NCBI GenBank assembly: GCA_018267625.1
Contig: JAFDYC010000057.1
Span: 1 to 64,000, forward strand
Reading direction: 5' to 3'
Length of the DNA stretch: 64,000 nucleotides
Origin: Bacteroidota bacterium
GTDB lineage: Bacteria > Bacteroidota > Bacteroidia > Chitinophagales > Chitinophagaceae
In this document: in pieces, positions 26,000-35,254 of the stretch
Numbering within the stretch: the first letter of the stretch is position 1
Layout: the number at the start of each line of letters is the position of its first letter
The notes under the pieces: model-generated
What the model was told of the DNA's origin: nothing
The model's database searches: none
Seen by the model: the letters and a program-made list of their open reading frames with translations, nothing else
Program-made: the position numbers and the translations under genes

Positions 26000-26027
26000 C
26001 AGAGGCTGCCCGGTTAGGCAGCCTCTG
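26000..26027 (-). terminator. Rho-independent terminator of the OmpA gene
   Basis: CAGAGGCTGCC (26000-26010) and GGCAGCCTCTG (26017-26027) form an 11-bp perfect stem with a six-base loop. On the minus strand six T follow. It lies 24 bases after the OmpA stop codon. Confidence 0.85.
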
Positions 26028-26051
26028 GTCTATCATTGAATCAGCGTTCGA

Positions 26052-27782
26052 TTAGCGGCGCAGATCAGGGTGTGGAGGTGCCACATTGCTGGGTCCTTCT
26101 TCACCAGGATTAGCGGAGCGATAGTTTACACTGTTTTCGCCGGCACCACCTTCATATTGGAAGATGAAACGGTTGCGGTCAATGTTGTTCTTTTCGCTCA
26201 TGTATTCGATAACGGCATTCACGCGATCCCAGCTACGTTGCTGAGCGAGCTTGCTACCACCACCGTTGCCCATAACGACCACGCGGCAATCTGGGTTGGC
26301 TTGCATTTGAGCAGCCAGAGTAGCGAGTTGAGCTTGCATTGCAGGAGAGATGCGGGCAGAGCCAGAACCGAAGACGATTGCGCCGGGGGCGATGTTACCG
26401 CAAGCGGCCTTAGTCATTCCTTCGCAGTGGCAGGGGCATTTACCTACGCCGTCTGCATCAACAGGCTGACATTCAGTCGGGGTAATGAGTTGCTTATCGC
26501 GGTCATCCGGAACGCCGTCACCGTCTGTATCCATCGGGCAACCGTGGCTATCCACAGCCGTACCGGCAGGAGTACCCGGGCATTTGTCGAACTGATCAGC
26601 GATACCGTCACCATCAGCATCAGGCAGTACAGGATTCGGAAGCACCATGTGGCGCGGAGAAGACAGTTCGCCATAGCTGTAGTCGAGGGGGTTCAGCCAG
26701 TAGAGTGGCTCTACATTGCGGCTGCCGCCACCCAGGTTGAAGTTGACTCCGAGAGAGAGGTAGTTGATACCATCCTTATTCGTAGAAGGAACGCCAATGG
26801 GGGTACCACCAGCGCCGCTGTTTTCATCCCACATATTGCCATCCATCAGGTCTTCGTTTGTGGTGGGGAAGAAAGAAACGCGGTCTTCCAGAGAGAGGTT
26901 GATACGGCGGGAGATACGATATTGAACACCCGCGCCGAAAGAGGTCACGAAACTGAGCTTTTTCGTTCCGAACAGTGTCGGGCGACGGGTTTTACGGTCT
27001 GTCTGAGCATTTGTCTCATAAGAGTCATCCAGAAGTGCTTGGAGGTCCTTACGTACGCTCTTGCGGTCGGAATATTTAATTCCGCCGGGATACTTGCTGA
27101 TGATGGTAGAGAAATCGTACAGTTGGTAGTTGCTGTTCAGGGAGTTGATCCAAGTCTGATAAGCATTGGCACCGATACCGAAGAACAGATAAGGATCAAT
27201 CTTGGTGCGGGTATGGTGGAACAGAATGTTACCAATGGATAATACAACATCTAAATTCAACTGATGTGATTCTGTACGATAGTTATAAAACACTGGAGTC
27301 GTATAACCGCCACCGGGAGCACCCCAGTTTTCGCCGTTCCAAGCGGGGTTCTTCTCATAACCGGAAGAAGGCTGGAATGAAAGGCCCTTACCAATGCCAT
27401 AGTTGTAATCCAGACGCAGGGAACCTACATAGCCTAATGCCTTGCGCAAATGCGCGCCAAAGCCATAACCTCCTTTGTTCCACAGCATTAAGCTGGGTAC
27501 ATCGCCGGAAATGTTGTAAAGGCCGAAGCTAACTCCTACCTCCCACATATTGCGGGGTTTAGCAGGGAAGTTTGTCTGGTGGTTGAGAAACTTACGATGT
27601 TGTTCCATACGGCTACCGGGTACTAAACCGGTATCCAGAACATCGTAGCTCTCGCCACGATAAGTCATGTCGCGGGAGCTAAATGAAGCACCCGTCGTGG
27701 TGCCACTCTCCTGAGCGAAAGTCGGACCAGCTGCCAGCGCGGTAAAGAGACCGCCCAGCAAGAGGTACTTTTTTTGAATCAT
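26052..27782 (-). CDS. OmpA-family outer-membrane protein with thrombospondin type-3 repeats
   Basis: The 576-residue protein has a signal peptide (1-23, ending GPTFAQ) and an N-terminal barrel (about 60-365). Next comes a calcium-binding thrombospondin type-3 segment (DADGDGIADQFDKCPGTPAG, then MDTDGDGVPDDRD), and finally an OmpA-type C-terminal domain of about 120 residues (GAIVFGSGSARISPAMQAQL, RVVVMGNGGG, AQQRSWDRVNAVIEYM) that holds peptidoglycan. A typical highly expressed envelope-anchoring protein of Bacteroidota. It has a good promoter and a strong terminator, so it forms a single-gene unit. Confidence 0.92.
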   Translation of the reverse strand: MIQKKYLLLGGLFTALAAGPTFAQESGTTTGASFSSRDMTYRGESYDVLDTGLVPGSRMEQHRKFLNHQTNFPAKPRNMWEVGVSFGLYNISGDVPSLMLWNKGGYGFGAHLRKALGYVGSLRLDYNYGIGKGLSFQPSSGYEKNPAWNGENWGAPGGGYTTPVFYNYRTESHQLNLDVVLSIGNILFHHTRTKIDPYLFFGIGANAYQTWINSLNSNYQLYDFSTIISKYPGGIKYSDRKSVRKDLQALLDDSYETNAQTDRKTRRPTLFGTKKLSFVTSFGAGVQYRISRRINLSLEDRVSFFPTTNEDLMDGNMWDENSGAGGTPIGVPSTNKDGINYLSLGVNFNLGGGSRNVEPLYWLNPLDYSYGELSSPRHMVLPNPVLPDADGDGIADQFDKCPGTPAGTAVDSHGCPMDTDGDGVPDDRDKQLITPTECQPVDADGVGKCPCHCEGMTKAACGNIAPGAIVFGSGSARISPAMQAQLATLAAQMQANPDCRVVVMGNGGGSKLAQQRSWDRVNAVIEYMSEKNNIDRNRFIFQYEGGAGENSVNYRSANPGEEGPSNVAPPHPDLRR

Positions 27783-27832
27783 ACTTGTGGTTGTTTATGG
27801 ACGATTTTGTGGGAAACGTGTTTTGACGGCGC

Positions 27833-27865
27833 CAAAGGTAGAGTTGTTAATGCTTATCAACCAAA
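27833..27865 (-). promoter_or_regulatory. Promoter with TACCTTTG -7 box before the OmpA gene
   Basis: On the minus strand TACCTTTG (27840-27833) is preceded by TTTGGTTG (27865-27858), giving a TTTG 21 bases or a TTG 17 bases before the box. The box ends 50 bases before the ATG. Confidence 0.55.
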
Positions 27866-27953
27866 ACAAATTGCCTTCCGGACGCAAGACTCCCTGACAT
27901 TTAATGATTGTGCCACGAGGCTTTATCCCCAACTTCTTCCTCACTACTTAGGT

Positions 27954-27961
27954 TACATTTG
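27954..27961 (+). promoter_or_regulatory. Bacteroidota -7 box TACATTTG immediately before the polyprenyl synthetase gene
   Basis: TACATTTG ends only eight bases before the ATG at 27970. If it is the promoter, the transcript begins at or within a few bases of the start codon. Confidence 0.45.
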
Positions 27962-27969
27962 CTCAGCCC

Positions 27970-28932
27970 ATGCAGTCCGTCCAACGCCTGATTGGCCCCG
28001 AGCTGGCCCTGTTCGAGCAGAAATTTGCCGCCTCGGTGAAAGGGAGCAACATGCTGCTTGACCGTATTATGCGATTCATTATCAAGCGTAAAGGCAAGCA
28101 GATGCGCCCCATGTTCGTTTTTTTAAGCGCAAAAATTGCCGGAGGGATCAACGAAAAAACATACCGTGCTGCGGCCCTGATTGAACTGCTGCACACAGCT
28201 ACTTTAGTGCATGATGACGTTGTGGATAACTCCATGCTACGGCGTAATTTCTTTTCTATCAATGCACTTTGGAAAAATAAAATCGCAGTACTTGTTGGCG
28301 ATTATTTACTCTCAAAAGGCCTGCTTTTATCTGTAGAACACGGCGATTTCCGCATCCTGGAAATCACCTCACGGGCCGTCAAAGAAATGAGCGAAGGAGA
28401 GCTTCTACAGATGGAAAAAGCAAGAAAACTTAACATTTCTGAAAACATATATTTTGAAATAATAAGGGCTAAAACTGCCTCTTTGCTTTCTTCTGCCTGT
28501 TCTGCCGGCGCCTTTTCGGCCTCAGATGACGAACAAGCTGCGGAACGTTTTCGGCTGTTTGGTGAGAAAGTGGGCATCGCTTTTCAAATAAAAGACGACC
28601 TGTTTGACTATGGTGCCGAACAAATCGGGAAACCCACCGGTATTGACATCAAAGAGCGAAAGATGACACTCCCCCTCATCTACACCCTGCAGCACGCAGA
28701 TAAGGCAACCCAGCGGAGAATTATCTACATCGTTAGAAATCAAAGTACAAACCGCAAAAAAGTAGATGAGGTTATTGCGGAAGTTCAGGCCTCCGGTGGC
28801 ATTACTTATGCTGCCCAAAAAATGCATCAATTCAAGGATGAAGCCCTGGAACTATTGCATGAATATCCTGAATCGGAAGCCCGCCAGGCCATGGAAGACC
28901 TGGTTCATTATGCCATTGACCGCCGTTTCTGA
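27970..28932 (+). CDS. Polyprenyl (octaprenyl-type) diphosphate synthase
   Basis: The 320-residue trans-prenyltransferase lengthens isopentenyl units for quinone side chains. It shows both aspartate-rich motifs, HDDVVDNS (first DDxxD) and KDDLFDYG (second), the KGKQMRPMFVFLSAKIAGG block that begins the family core, and a GKPTGIDIKERKMTLPLIY stretch. The residues before the first DDxxD motif do not define chain length clearly; menaquinone side chains are the usual end product in this phylum. uvrA follows at 67 bases. The start fits relatives even though the promoter box is very near. Confidence 0.92.
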   Translation: MQSVQRLIGPELALFEQKFAASVKGSNMLLDRIMRFIIKRKGKQMRPMFVFLSAKIAGGINEKTYRAAALIELLHTATLVHDDVVDNSMLRRNFFSINALWKNKIAVLVGDYLLSKGLLLSVEHGDFRILEITSRAVKEMSEGELLQMEKARKLNISENIYFEIIRAKTASLLSSACSAGAFSASDDEQAAERFRLFGEKVGIAFQIKDDLFDYGAEQIGKPTGIDIKERKMTLPLIYTLQHADKATQRRIIYIVRNQSTNRKKVDEVIAEVQASGGITYAAQKMHQFKDEALELLHEYPESEARQAMEDLVHYAIDRRF

Positions 28933-28999
28933 TTCCTTTTCCCTAGGATGATTTTTTAAACAAAAAATGCAGTTACCCGAACTTCGGCTCCTGTTTTTT

Positions 29000-31879
29000 A
29001 TGAGCCAGAAGGAAAACTTGCCGGTTTTGGAAGCCCCAACCCGGCGAGACTTTATTGAGGTGATGGGCGCACGGGTGCACAACCTCAAAAACATTGACCT
29101 CTCCATCCCCAAAAATGAGTTGGTCGTAATCACCGGTATTTCCGGTTCCGGAAAAAGCTCCTTAGCCTTCGATACCCTGTTCGCAGAAGGCCAGCGCCGC
29201 TACATGGAAAGCTTTGCTGCCTATGCCCGGCAATTCATGGGCGACCTCGAACGCCCGGATGTGGACAAAGTGAGCGGCCTTTCTCCCGTCATTTCCATTG
29301 AACAAAAAACGACCAACCGAAACCCGCGCTCCACAGTGGGTACCGTAACAGAAGTGTATGACTTCATGCGCCTCCTGTTTGCCCGTGCTTCGGAAGCATT
29401 TTCCTACAATACCGGCAAACGAATGGCCCGTTTTTCAGAAGATGAAATCGTGGCCCACATCCGCCAGGGCATGGCAGGACAACGCATCCTCTTGCTGGCG
29501 CCTTTAGTGCGCGGGCGCAAAGGCCACTACCGCGAACTGTTCGAACAGTTGCTTAAGCAAGGCTACCTCAGGGTGCGTGTAGATGGGAGCATTCAGGAGT
29601 TGAAAGAAAAGATGCAACTCGACCGCTACAAGATTCACGACATCGAAGTGGTGGTGGACCGCCTCATGGTGGACGAAGAAAGTGCCGCCCGGCTGAGCCA
29701 ATCGGTGCAGCATACTTTATCTGCGGGCAAGGACCTGCTCTTCGTGCTGGACGCAGACAACAATAAACTGAGTCAATTCAGCCGTCACCTGATGTGTGCC
29801 GACACCGGCCTCTCTTACGAAGAACCTTCGCCCAACAGCTTTTCTTTCAACTCGCCTTATGGTGCCTGCCCGCATTGTAAGGGCCTCGGCTCCGTGTTTC
29901 AGGTAAACATGGAAGAGGTGGTGGCGGAGCCTTTAAAAAGTATTCGGGATGGGGCCATTGCCCCGCTGGGCGCCGAGCGGGAGTCCTGGACTTTTCAGCA
30001 GGCAATGCATTTTGCGAAGCAGCAAAAAATTTCTACTACTACTCCCTTTTCGAGCCTGAGCCAGGAACAACAAAACCTGATGCTGTTTGGCAATGAAGAA
30101 GGTGTCATCCACTATGTGGCTGGCGATGAAAGCAACTATCACCGGCACCTGAGTTTGCAGCAATTTGAAGGCATTGTCAACACCTTACTTCGCTATTTCC
30201 ATGAAAGCAGCAGCGAGGCAATTCGCGACTGGGCAGAAGGCTACATGGTGCTGCAAGCCTGCCCGGAATGTAAAGGAACAAGGCTGCGCAAAGAAAGCCT
30301 TTGGTTCAAGGTGGATGGCTACAACATAGCCGAGCTTTCTGCCTTGTCTTTGCAGGCACTAAGCGACTGGCTCAGCAACCTGGAAGACCGGCTCAAGGAA
30401 GCACAAAAAATTATTGCTAAAGACATACTCAAGGAAATTCGTGAACGCCTGTTTTTCCTGCTGGATGTCGGCCTGCACTACCTGAGCCTCGCCCGCCCAA
30501 CCCGTACGCTTTCTGGCGGAGAAAGTCAACGTATTCGCCTCGCCACTCAAATCGGCTCACAGCTTCGGGGCATCACCTATATCCTGGACGAACCCAGCAT
30601 CGGGCTGCACCAACGCGACAATCATCGGCTCATTGAAGCGCTCAAAAGCCTACGGGACGGAGGCAATTCGGTTCTGGTGGTTGAGCATGATAAAGACATC
30701 ATGCTGGCTGCCGACCACCTGATTGATATAGGCCCGGCTGCGGGCTGGTATGGCGGGCGTATCGTAAGCCAGGGCAACCCACAGGAAATCCTGAAAGGGG
30801 ATACCACCACCGCCCGTTACCTCAATGGCAGCCTGCGCATCGAAGTGCCGAAGGAACGACGTAGCGGAAATGGCCACGCTTTGGCGCTCAAAGGCGCAAC
30901 CGGAAATAACCTGAACAAACTCAACATCAGCTTGCCGCTGGGTTGCTTCATTGCCGTGACCGGCGTATCCGGCAGTGGCAAAAGCACGCTCATTAATGAG
31001 ACCCTCTACCCCATTTTAGGCCACCATTGCTACCACAATTTCAAGGCGCAGCCCATGCCCTATAAATCAGTGGAAGGGCTGGAGCATTTAGACAAAGTGA
31101 TTGAAATTGATCAAAGCCCTATTGGGCGAACACCCCGCTCCAACCCGGCAACATACTGTGGCTTTTTTACGGAAATACGCACCCTGTTTTCACAAGTGCC
31201 GGAAGCAAAAATCCGGGGCTATAATGCCGGGCGATTTTCGTTTAATGTAAAGGGCGGACGCTGCGAAGAATGCCGGGGGGCAGGCCTCAAGACGATTGAA
31301 ATGAACTTCCTGCCGGATGTGTTTGTGCCCTGCGACAAATGCCAGGGGCGGCGATACAACCGCGAGACTTTGGAAATCCGGTATAAAGGCAAGAGCATTG
31401 CGGATGTGCTAGACATGACCGTGGATGATGCGGTTGATTTTTTCGTGAATGTGCCCTGGCTACATCGCCGCATCAAGACGCTACAGGATGTGGGCCTCGG
31501 CTATGTGACCCTGGGCCAGAATGCGGTCACGCTTTCAGGCGGGGAAGCACAACGGGTAAAGCTCTCAACCGAACTGGGTAAGCGCGATACCGGCAAGACG
31601 ATTTATATCCTCGATGAGCCAACCACCGGTCTGCATTTTCAAGACATACAACACCTCCTGGAAGTACTGAACCGGCTTGTGGACCGGGGCAATACGGTGC
31701 TCGTCATTGAGCACAACCTGGATGTGATTAAAGTGGCGGATTATGTGCTAGACCTGGGGCCCGAAGGCGGCTCTGGCGGTGGGCGTATTGTAGCCTCCGG
31801 CACCCCTGAAGAAGTGGCAAAAGTGAAAGCCAGCTATACAGGTCATTTTCTGAAGGAAGAATTGAAAGGGAAACGCTAA
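29000..31879 (+). CDS. uvrA: Excinuclease ABC subunit A
   Basis: The 959-residue ABC ATPase recognises DNA damage for nucleotide excision repair together with UvrB and UvrC. Both ATP sites are present (GISGSGKSSLAFDTL and GVSGSGKSTLINETL) with signatures LSGGESQRIRLATQ and LSGGEAQRVKLSTELG. Two zinc modules are visible: CPHCKGLGS with CPECKGTR, and CEECRGAG with CDKCQGRRY. The ATG at 29000 gives MSQKENLPVLEAP; a start at 28967 would add eleven residues. It is followed by the accessory block at 32008. Confidence 0.97.
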   Translation: MSQKENLPVLEAPTRRDFIEVMGARVHNLKNIDLSIPKNELVVITGISGSGKSSLAFDTLFAEGQRRYMESFAAYARQFMGDLERPDVDKVSGLSPVISIEQKTTNRNPRSTVGTVTEVYDFMRLLFARASEAFSYNTGKRMARFSEDEIVAHIRQGMAGQRILLLAPLVRGRKGHYRELFEQLLKQGYLRVRVDGSIQELKEKMQLDRYKIHDIEVVVDRLMVDEESAARLSQSVQHTLSAGKDLLFVLDADNNKLSQFSRHLMCADTGLSYEEPSPNSFSFNSPYGACPHCKGLGSVFQVNMEEVVAEPLKSIRDGAIAPLGAERESWTFQQAMHFAKQQKISTTTPFSSLSQEQQNLMLFGNEEGVIHYVAGDESNYHRHLSLQQFEGIVNTLLRYFHESSSEAIRDWAEGYMVLQACPECKGTRLRKESLWFKVDGYNIAELSALSLQALSDWLSNLEDRLKEAQKIIAKDILKEIRERLFFLLDVGLHYLSLARPTRTLSGGESQRIRLATQIGSQLRGITYILDEPSIGLHQRDNHRLIEALKSLRDGGNSVLVVEHDKDIMLAADHLIDIGPAAGWYGGRIVSQGNPQEILKGDTTTARYLNGSLRIEVPKERRSGNGHALALKGATGNNLNKLNISLPLGCFIAVTGVSGSGKSTLINETLYPILGHHCYHNFKAQPMPYKSVEGLEHLDKVIEIDQSPIGRTPRSNPATYCGFFTEIRTLFSQVPEAKIRGYNAGRFSFNVKGGRCEECRGAGLKTIEMNFLPDVFVPCDKCQGRRYNRETLEIRYKGKSIADVLDMTVDDAVDFFVNVPWLHRRIKTLQDVGLGYVTLGQNAVTLSGGEAQRVKLSTELGKRDTGKTIYILDEPTTGLHFQDIQHLLEVLNRLVDRGNTVLVIEHNLDVIKVADYVLDLGPEGGSGGGRIVASGTPEEVAKVKASYTGHFLKEELKGKR

Positions 31880-32007
31880 TCGTATTTCAATTAGCCCATT
31901 TCATTGCCTTTGACAGCCAAATAAAACTCTGTTCGGATTCTCGGATTTCCTCTTTTGAGCTCATTTTCATACAGCGTTTCTACAATTGAAGTCCTTAGCA
32001 ATACACT

Positions 32008-34701
32008 ATGAACATCGGAGACATCAAGAATGCCCTTCAGTCAATTATTGACGATTTTTCCAGGGATGAATTTATCTACGACCTCCTCCTCGCCTACGGC
32101 ATTTCCAAAACCTCCATCACCCGCCTCAAAAAGGGCGATTTCAACCTTTCAAAAGTTGAGGGCGAAGTGCTCTACAAGGGTAAGGTCTTCTTTAAGCAAG
32201 CCAAGACCCCTGAGCTGCTCACGACTATTGAACATGCGTCAAAAGACACGGGCATACTGAAGCATAAGCCCCGCTTCCTCATCGTTACAGACTTCACGAC
32301 CGTTGTTGCCAAAGACACTAAGACGCGGCTCAATGTAGAATTTCCCATAGCCGAACTGCCCGCTCAGGCGGCATTTTTCGGCCCGCTGGGCGGCGCTGAG
32401 GCTTACAAAATATCCAACGACAACAAGGCCGACCGCGATGCCGCTTACCAACTCGGCCGGCTCTACGACCTGCTCGTAACCGACAACCCCGGCTTCAACA
32501 ACGAAAGCCACGGCCTGAACCTCTTTCTGTCGCGGCTGCTGTTCTGCTTCTTTGCCGAAGACACCGGAATCTTTAGTCAGAATGGCATTTTTACGAAAAC
32601 GCTGGTACAATACACAGAGTCAGATGGCCGGGATATACACTCTTTTCTCAACGAACTGTTCCGCCGGCTGAATACGGAGCAGGGTGATTTTCCCGAGCAT
32701 CTCGCAGCCTTTCCTTATGTCAATGGCGGCTTGTTCCGCGATGCCATTGAATGCCCGAAGTTTTCTGTCAAAAGCCGCAACATCCTCATCGAATGCGGCG
32801 AGCTGGACTGGAGCGAAATCAACCCGGACATCTTCGGCAGCATGATTCAGGCTGTGGCCGACCCGGAAGAGCGCAGCAACCTGGGCATGCACTACACCAG
32901 CGTGCCCAATATCCTAAAGCTGATTCGCCCCCTGTTTCTGGACGAGTTGGAGGCTGAAGCAGAAAAACAGTGGGATAATGCGGCCGGCCTGCACCGGCTG
33001 CTGGCGCGCCTGGGACGCATCAAATTTTTTGACCCGGCCTGCGGCAGCGGCAATTTTCTCATCATCACCTACAAGGAGCTGCGCCTGCTGGAAATAAAAA
33101 TGATTCAAAGGCTGGTGGAGTTGGAAACGCAAAGCCGGCTTTATTTCACGGCTATCTCGCTGGGGCAGTTCTATGGCATCGAAATCAAAGATTTTGCGCA
33201 TGAGATGGCGTTGCTGGGCCTCTGGCTGGCGGAGCACCAGATGAACAAAGTGTTTGACGATCGGCTGGAAGGCTACGGGCAAACCAAGCCGATACTGCCG
33301 CTGAAAGAAGCCGGCCATATTACGCTGGGCAATGCCGCAAGAATAGATTGGAAAGACGCCTGCCCATGGGGGAAAGACGATGAGCTTTATGTGCTGGGGA
33401 ACCCGCCGTATTTGGGAGCGAGGATGCAAGACGGGCAGCAAAAAGCCGACATGGATTTTGTCTTCAAATCTTTCGGCAAATACCGTGACCTGGATTACAT
33501 CGCTATCTGGTTTTACAAGGCAGCAAAATTTATTAGCGGCATTAATGCGCAAGCTGCATTTGTATCAACCAACTCCGTTTGTCAGGGCCAGCAGGTTGCA
33601 CTGTTATGGCCAAGTCTGTTGACAAAAAATCTTGAGATTGCCTTTGCTCACCGCTCTTTCAAATGGAGCAACAATGCCAAAGGAAGCGCGGGTGTGAGTG
33701 TAATTATTCTCGGGCTTAGAAACATTTCGGGCACTCCAAAATTCATTTTTGACGATGGCGTAATACAGCAGGCAAAAAACATTAATGCCTATTTGCTGGA
33801 TGGCCCAAATGTCTTTGTCGGCGAACGACTACAGTCTATTTCAGGCTTCCCCAGAATGAATTTTGGCAATATGCCGAATGACGGAGGCGGTCTGATTCTA
33901 ACAGAGGCGGAGGTAAAGAAGAACGTTAATACCGATAGTCGCTTTTTGAGAAAACTGATTGGCTCATCCGAATTTATTGATAGCGCCCACCGCTATTGCC
34001 TGTGGATTGAGGACAAGGAATTGAGCACTGCGGAGCAAAATACTTTTATCGCGCAGCGCATTGAAATGAGCCGGGAGCACCGCAGAAAAAGTAAAGATGC
34101 CGGGACCAATAAACTTGCCGCGAGAGCGCACCAGTTTCGAGATAGAAATACGGCAACTGATAGTCAAATTCTTGTTCCCAGGGTTTCTTCAGAAAGAAGA
34201 GAATATATCCCGCTGGGCATCCTGACACCGGATGCAATCATCTTAGATTCCGCCATGGCCATCTACGATGCCCAGCCCTGGCTCTTCGGCGTGTTACATT
34301 CCAAAATGCACATGGTGTGGGTGGATGCGGTAGGCGGCAAGCTGAAAACCGATTACCGCTATTCGGCCAAGCTGGTGTACAACACCTTCCCTTTTCCCGA
34401 CATCACGCTCGCGCAAAAGGAAAGGGTCCGGTTGTATGTGCTCTCCGTGCTGGATGAGCGGGCTAAGTGGGCGGAGAAAACCATGGCCTGGCTCTACAAT
34501 CCGGAGACGATGCCGGCCAGCCTGCGCCAGGCCCACAAAGACCTGGACTTAGCGATTGAACAAATCTACCGGCCCGGCAATCCATTCAGCAGCGATGCCG
34601 AACGACTGGAGCACCTCTTTAAACGCTACGAGGAGATGGTGGCCGCGGAGACCTTGTTTGCGAAGGGGAAGAAGGGGCGGGGGAAGAAGGGTTGCAAATA
34701 G
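32008..34701 (+). CDS. MmeI/Eco57I-like N6-adenine DNA methyltransferase
   Basis: The 897-residue protein has a gamma-class adenine methyltransferase core: DPACGSGNF at 342-350 binds SAM, and NPPY at 465-468 is the catalytic motif. A helical spacer (about 180-330) precedes it, and a TRD-like part follows (about 560-800), ending in the MmeI-type block GGKLKTDYRYSAKLVYNTFP. The N-terminal 170 residues correspond in position to the MmeI nuclease domain, but where MmeI has D-x9-ExK this protein reads Glu53 with Gln64-Ala-Lys66, so nuclease activity is doubtful. The C-terminus is very basic (KKGRGKKG). It is first in the block with antitoxin, PIN, helicase and GIY-YIG genes, hence probably the modification subunit. 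Confidence 0.88.
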   Translation: MNIGDIKNALQSIIDDFSRDEFIYDLLLAYGISKTSITRLKKGDFNLSKVEGEVLYKGKVFFKQAKTPELLTTIEHASKDTGILKHKPRFLIVTDFTTVVAKDTKTRLNVEFPIAELPAQAAFFGPLGGAEAYKISNDNKADRDAAYQLGRLYDLLVTDNPGFNNESHGLNLFLSRLLFCFFAEDTGIFSQNGIFTKTLVQYTESDGRDIHSFLNELFRRLNTEQGDFPEHLAAFPYVNGGLFRDAIECPKFSVKSRNILIECGELDWSEINPDIFGSMIQAVADPEERSNLGMHYTSVPNILKLIRPLFLDELEAEAEKQWDNAAGLHRLLARLGRIKFFDPACGSGNFLIITYKELRLLEIKMIQRLVELETQSRLYFTAISLGQFYGIEIKDFAHEMALLGLWLAEHQMNKVFDDRLEGYGQTKPILPLKEAGHITLGNAARIDWKDACPWGKDDELYVLGNPPYLGARMQDGQQKADMDFVFKSFGKYRDLDYIAIWFYKAAKFISGINAQAAFVSTNSVCQGQQVALLWPSLLTKNLEIAFAHRSFKWSNNAKGSAGVSVIILGLRNISGTPKFIFDDGVIQQAKNINAYLLDGPNVFVGERLQSISGFPRMNFGNMPNDGGGLILTEAEVKKNVNTDSRFLRKLIGSSEFIDSAHRYCLWIEDKELSTAEQNTFIAQRIEMSREHRRKSKDAGTNKLAARAHQFRDRNTATDSQILVPRVSSERREYIPLGILTPDAIILDSAMAIYDAQPWLFGVLHSKMHMVWVDAVGGKLKTDYRYSAKLVYNTFPFPDITLAQKERVRLYVLSVLDERAKWAEKTMAWLYNPETMPASLRQAHKDLDLAIEQIYRPGNPFSSDAERLEHLFKRYEEMVAAETLFAKGKKGRGKKGCK

Positions 34702-34746
34702 CAGAGCTTTAAGGCGAGCTGTTTTTGCAAAACCTTGTTCCGTCTG

Positions 34747-34764
34747 TTTCGTTTATTTCGTTTA
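34747..34764. repeat. Tandem 9-base direct repeat TTTCGTTTA x2, candidate antitoxin operator
   Basis: TTTCGTTTA occurs at 34747-34755 and again, without gap, at 34756-34764. The repeats end seven bases before the -7 box of the antitoxin gene and cover the -33 region. Direct repeats of about one helical turn at such a place suit a protein with an excisionase-type winged HTH, which usually binds as a head-to-tail array. Confidence 0.45.
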
Positions 34765-34771
34765 AAGGCGA

Positions 34772-34779
34772 TAAGTTTG
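34772..34779 (+). promoter_or_regulatory. Bacteroidota -7 box TAAGTTTG before the antitoxin gene
   Basis: TAAGTTTG matches TAnnTTTG and ends 22 bases before the antitoxin ATG. It lies in the 100-base gap after the methyltransferase gene and shows that the toxin-antitoxin pair can be transcribed on its own. Confidence 0.5.
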
Positions 34780-34801
34780 CCAAAAGCAAAAGGGAATTAT
34801 C

Positions 34802-35254
34802 ATGGAACTGCTCACACCATCAAGGCCAAGCAAAGCGGAGCAGCAAGCAGCGGCTGCGGCAACAGCAGTCTTTGCGGGTGCCATTGCTCCGATAAAGGGC
34901 GAGGCTACGGAGATAGAAATTGAAGAAACCGGGCAAAAGGTGACGGTGCCCGTGCGCGCGCTCGTGCTCATGCGCACCATACTGGAGGCTATGAGCAAGG
35001 GCCAGCCCATATCTGTTGTCCCGGTGGCTACCGAGCTCACCACGCAGGTCGCAGCCGAGATGCTGGGATGCTCGCGCCCGCACCTTGTGAAGCTGCTGGA
35101 AGAAGGGATCATACCCTACACCAAAGTAGGCAAGCACCGCAGGTTGCTGTATGAGGATGTGTTGCGCTACCGTCAGGAGCAAAAGGCCGCGCAAAAGCAA
35201 TATTTGAAAGGAATGATGGCCGCAGACGAGGAGGATGGGCTGTATGATTCATAG
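34802..35254 (+). CDS. Excisionase-type (HTH_17) antitoxin
   Basis: The 150-residue protein has an N-terminal linker rich in Ala (12-26), a short strand region (EIEIEETGQKVTVPVRALVL) and then an excisionase/MerR-like winged helix at about 83-130: TTQVAAEMLGCSRPHLVKLL followed by GKHRRLLYEDVLRYRQEQ, the pattern of HTH_17. Proteins of this build are the usual partners of PIN-domain toxins and repress their own operon. The 3' end overlaps the PIN gene by 11 to 20 bases. A direct-repeat operator candidate precedes it. It lies between the methyltransferase and helicase genes. Confidence 0.85.
   Translation: MELLTPSRPSKAEQQAAAAATAVFAGAIAPIKGEATEIEIEETGQKVTVPVRALVLMRTILEAMSKGQPISVVPVATELTTQVAAEMLGCSRPHLVKLLEEGIIPYTKVGKHRRLLYEDVLRYRQEQKAAQKQYLKGMMAADEEDGLYDS

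Noticed and set aside
26070-27242. Plus-strand frame of 390 residues opposite the OmpA gene
   Set aside because: Shadow of the OmpA coding sequence. It has no signal peptide, domain or start context of its own.
34747-34764. CRISPR-like repeats before the antitoxin
   Set aside because: Only two 9-base units without spacers; a promoter-region operator explains them better.
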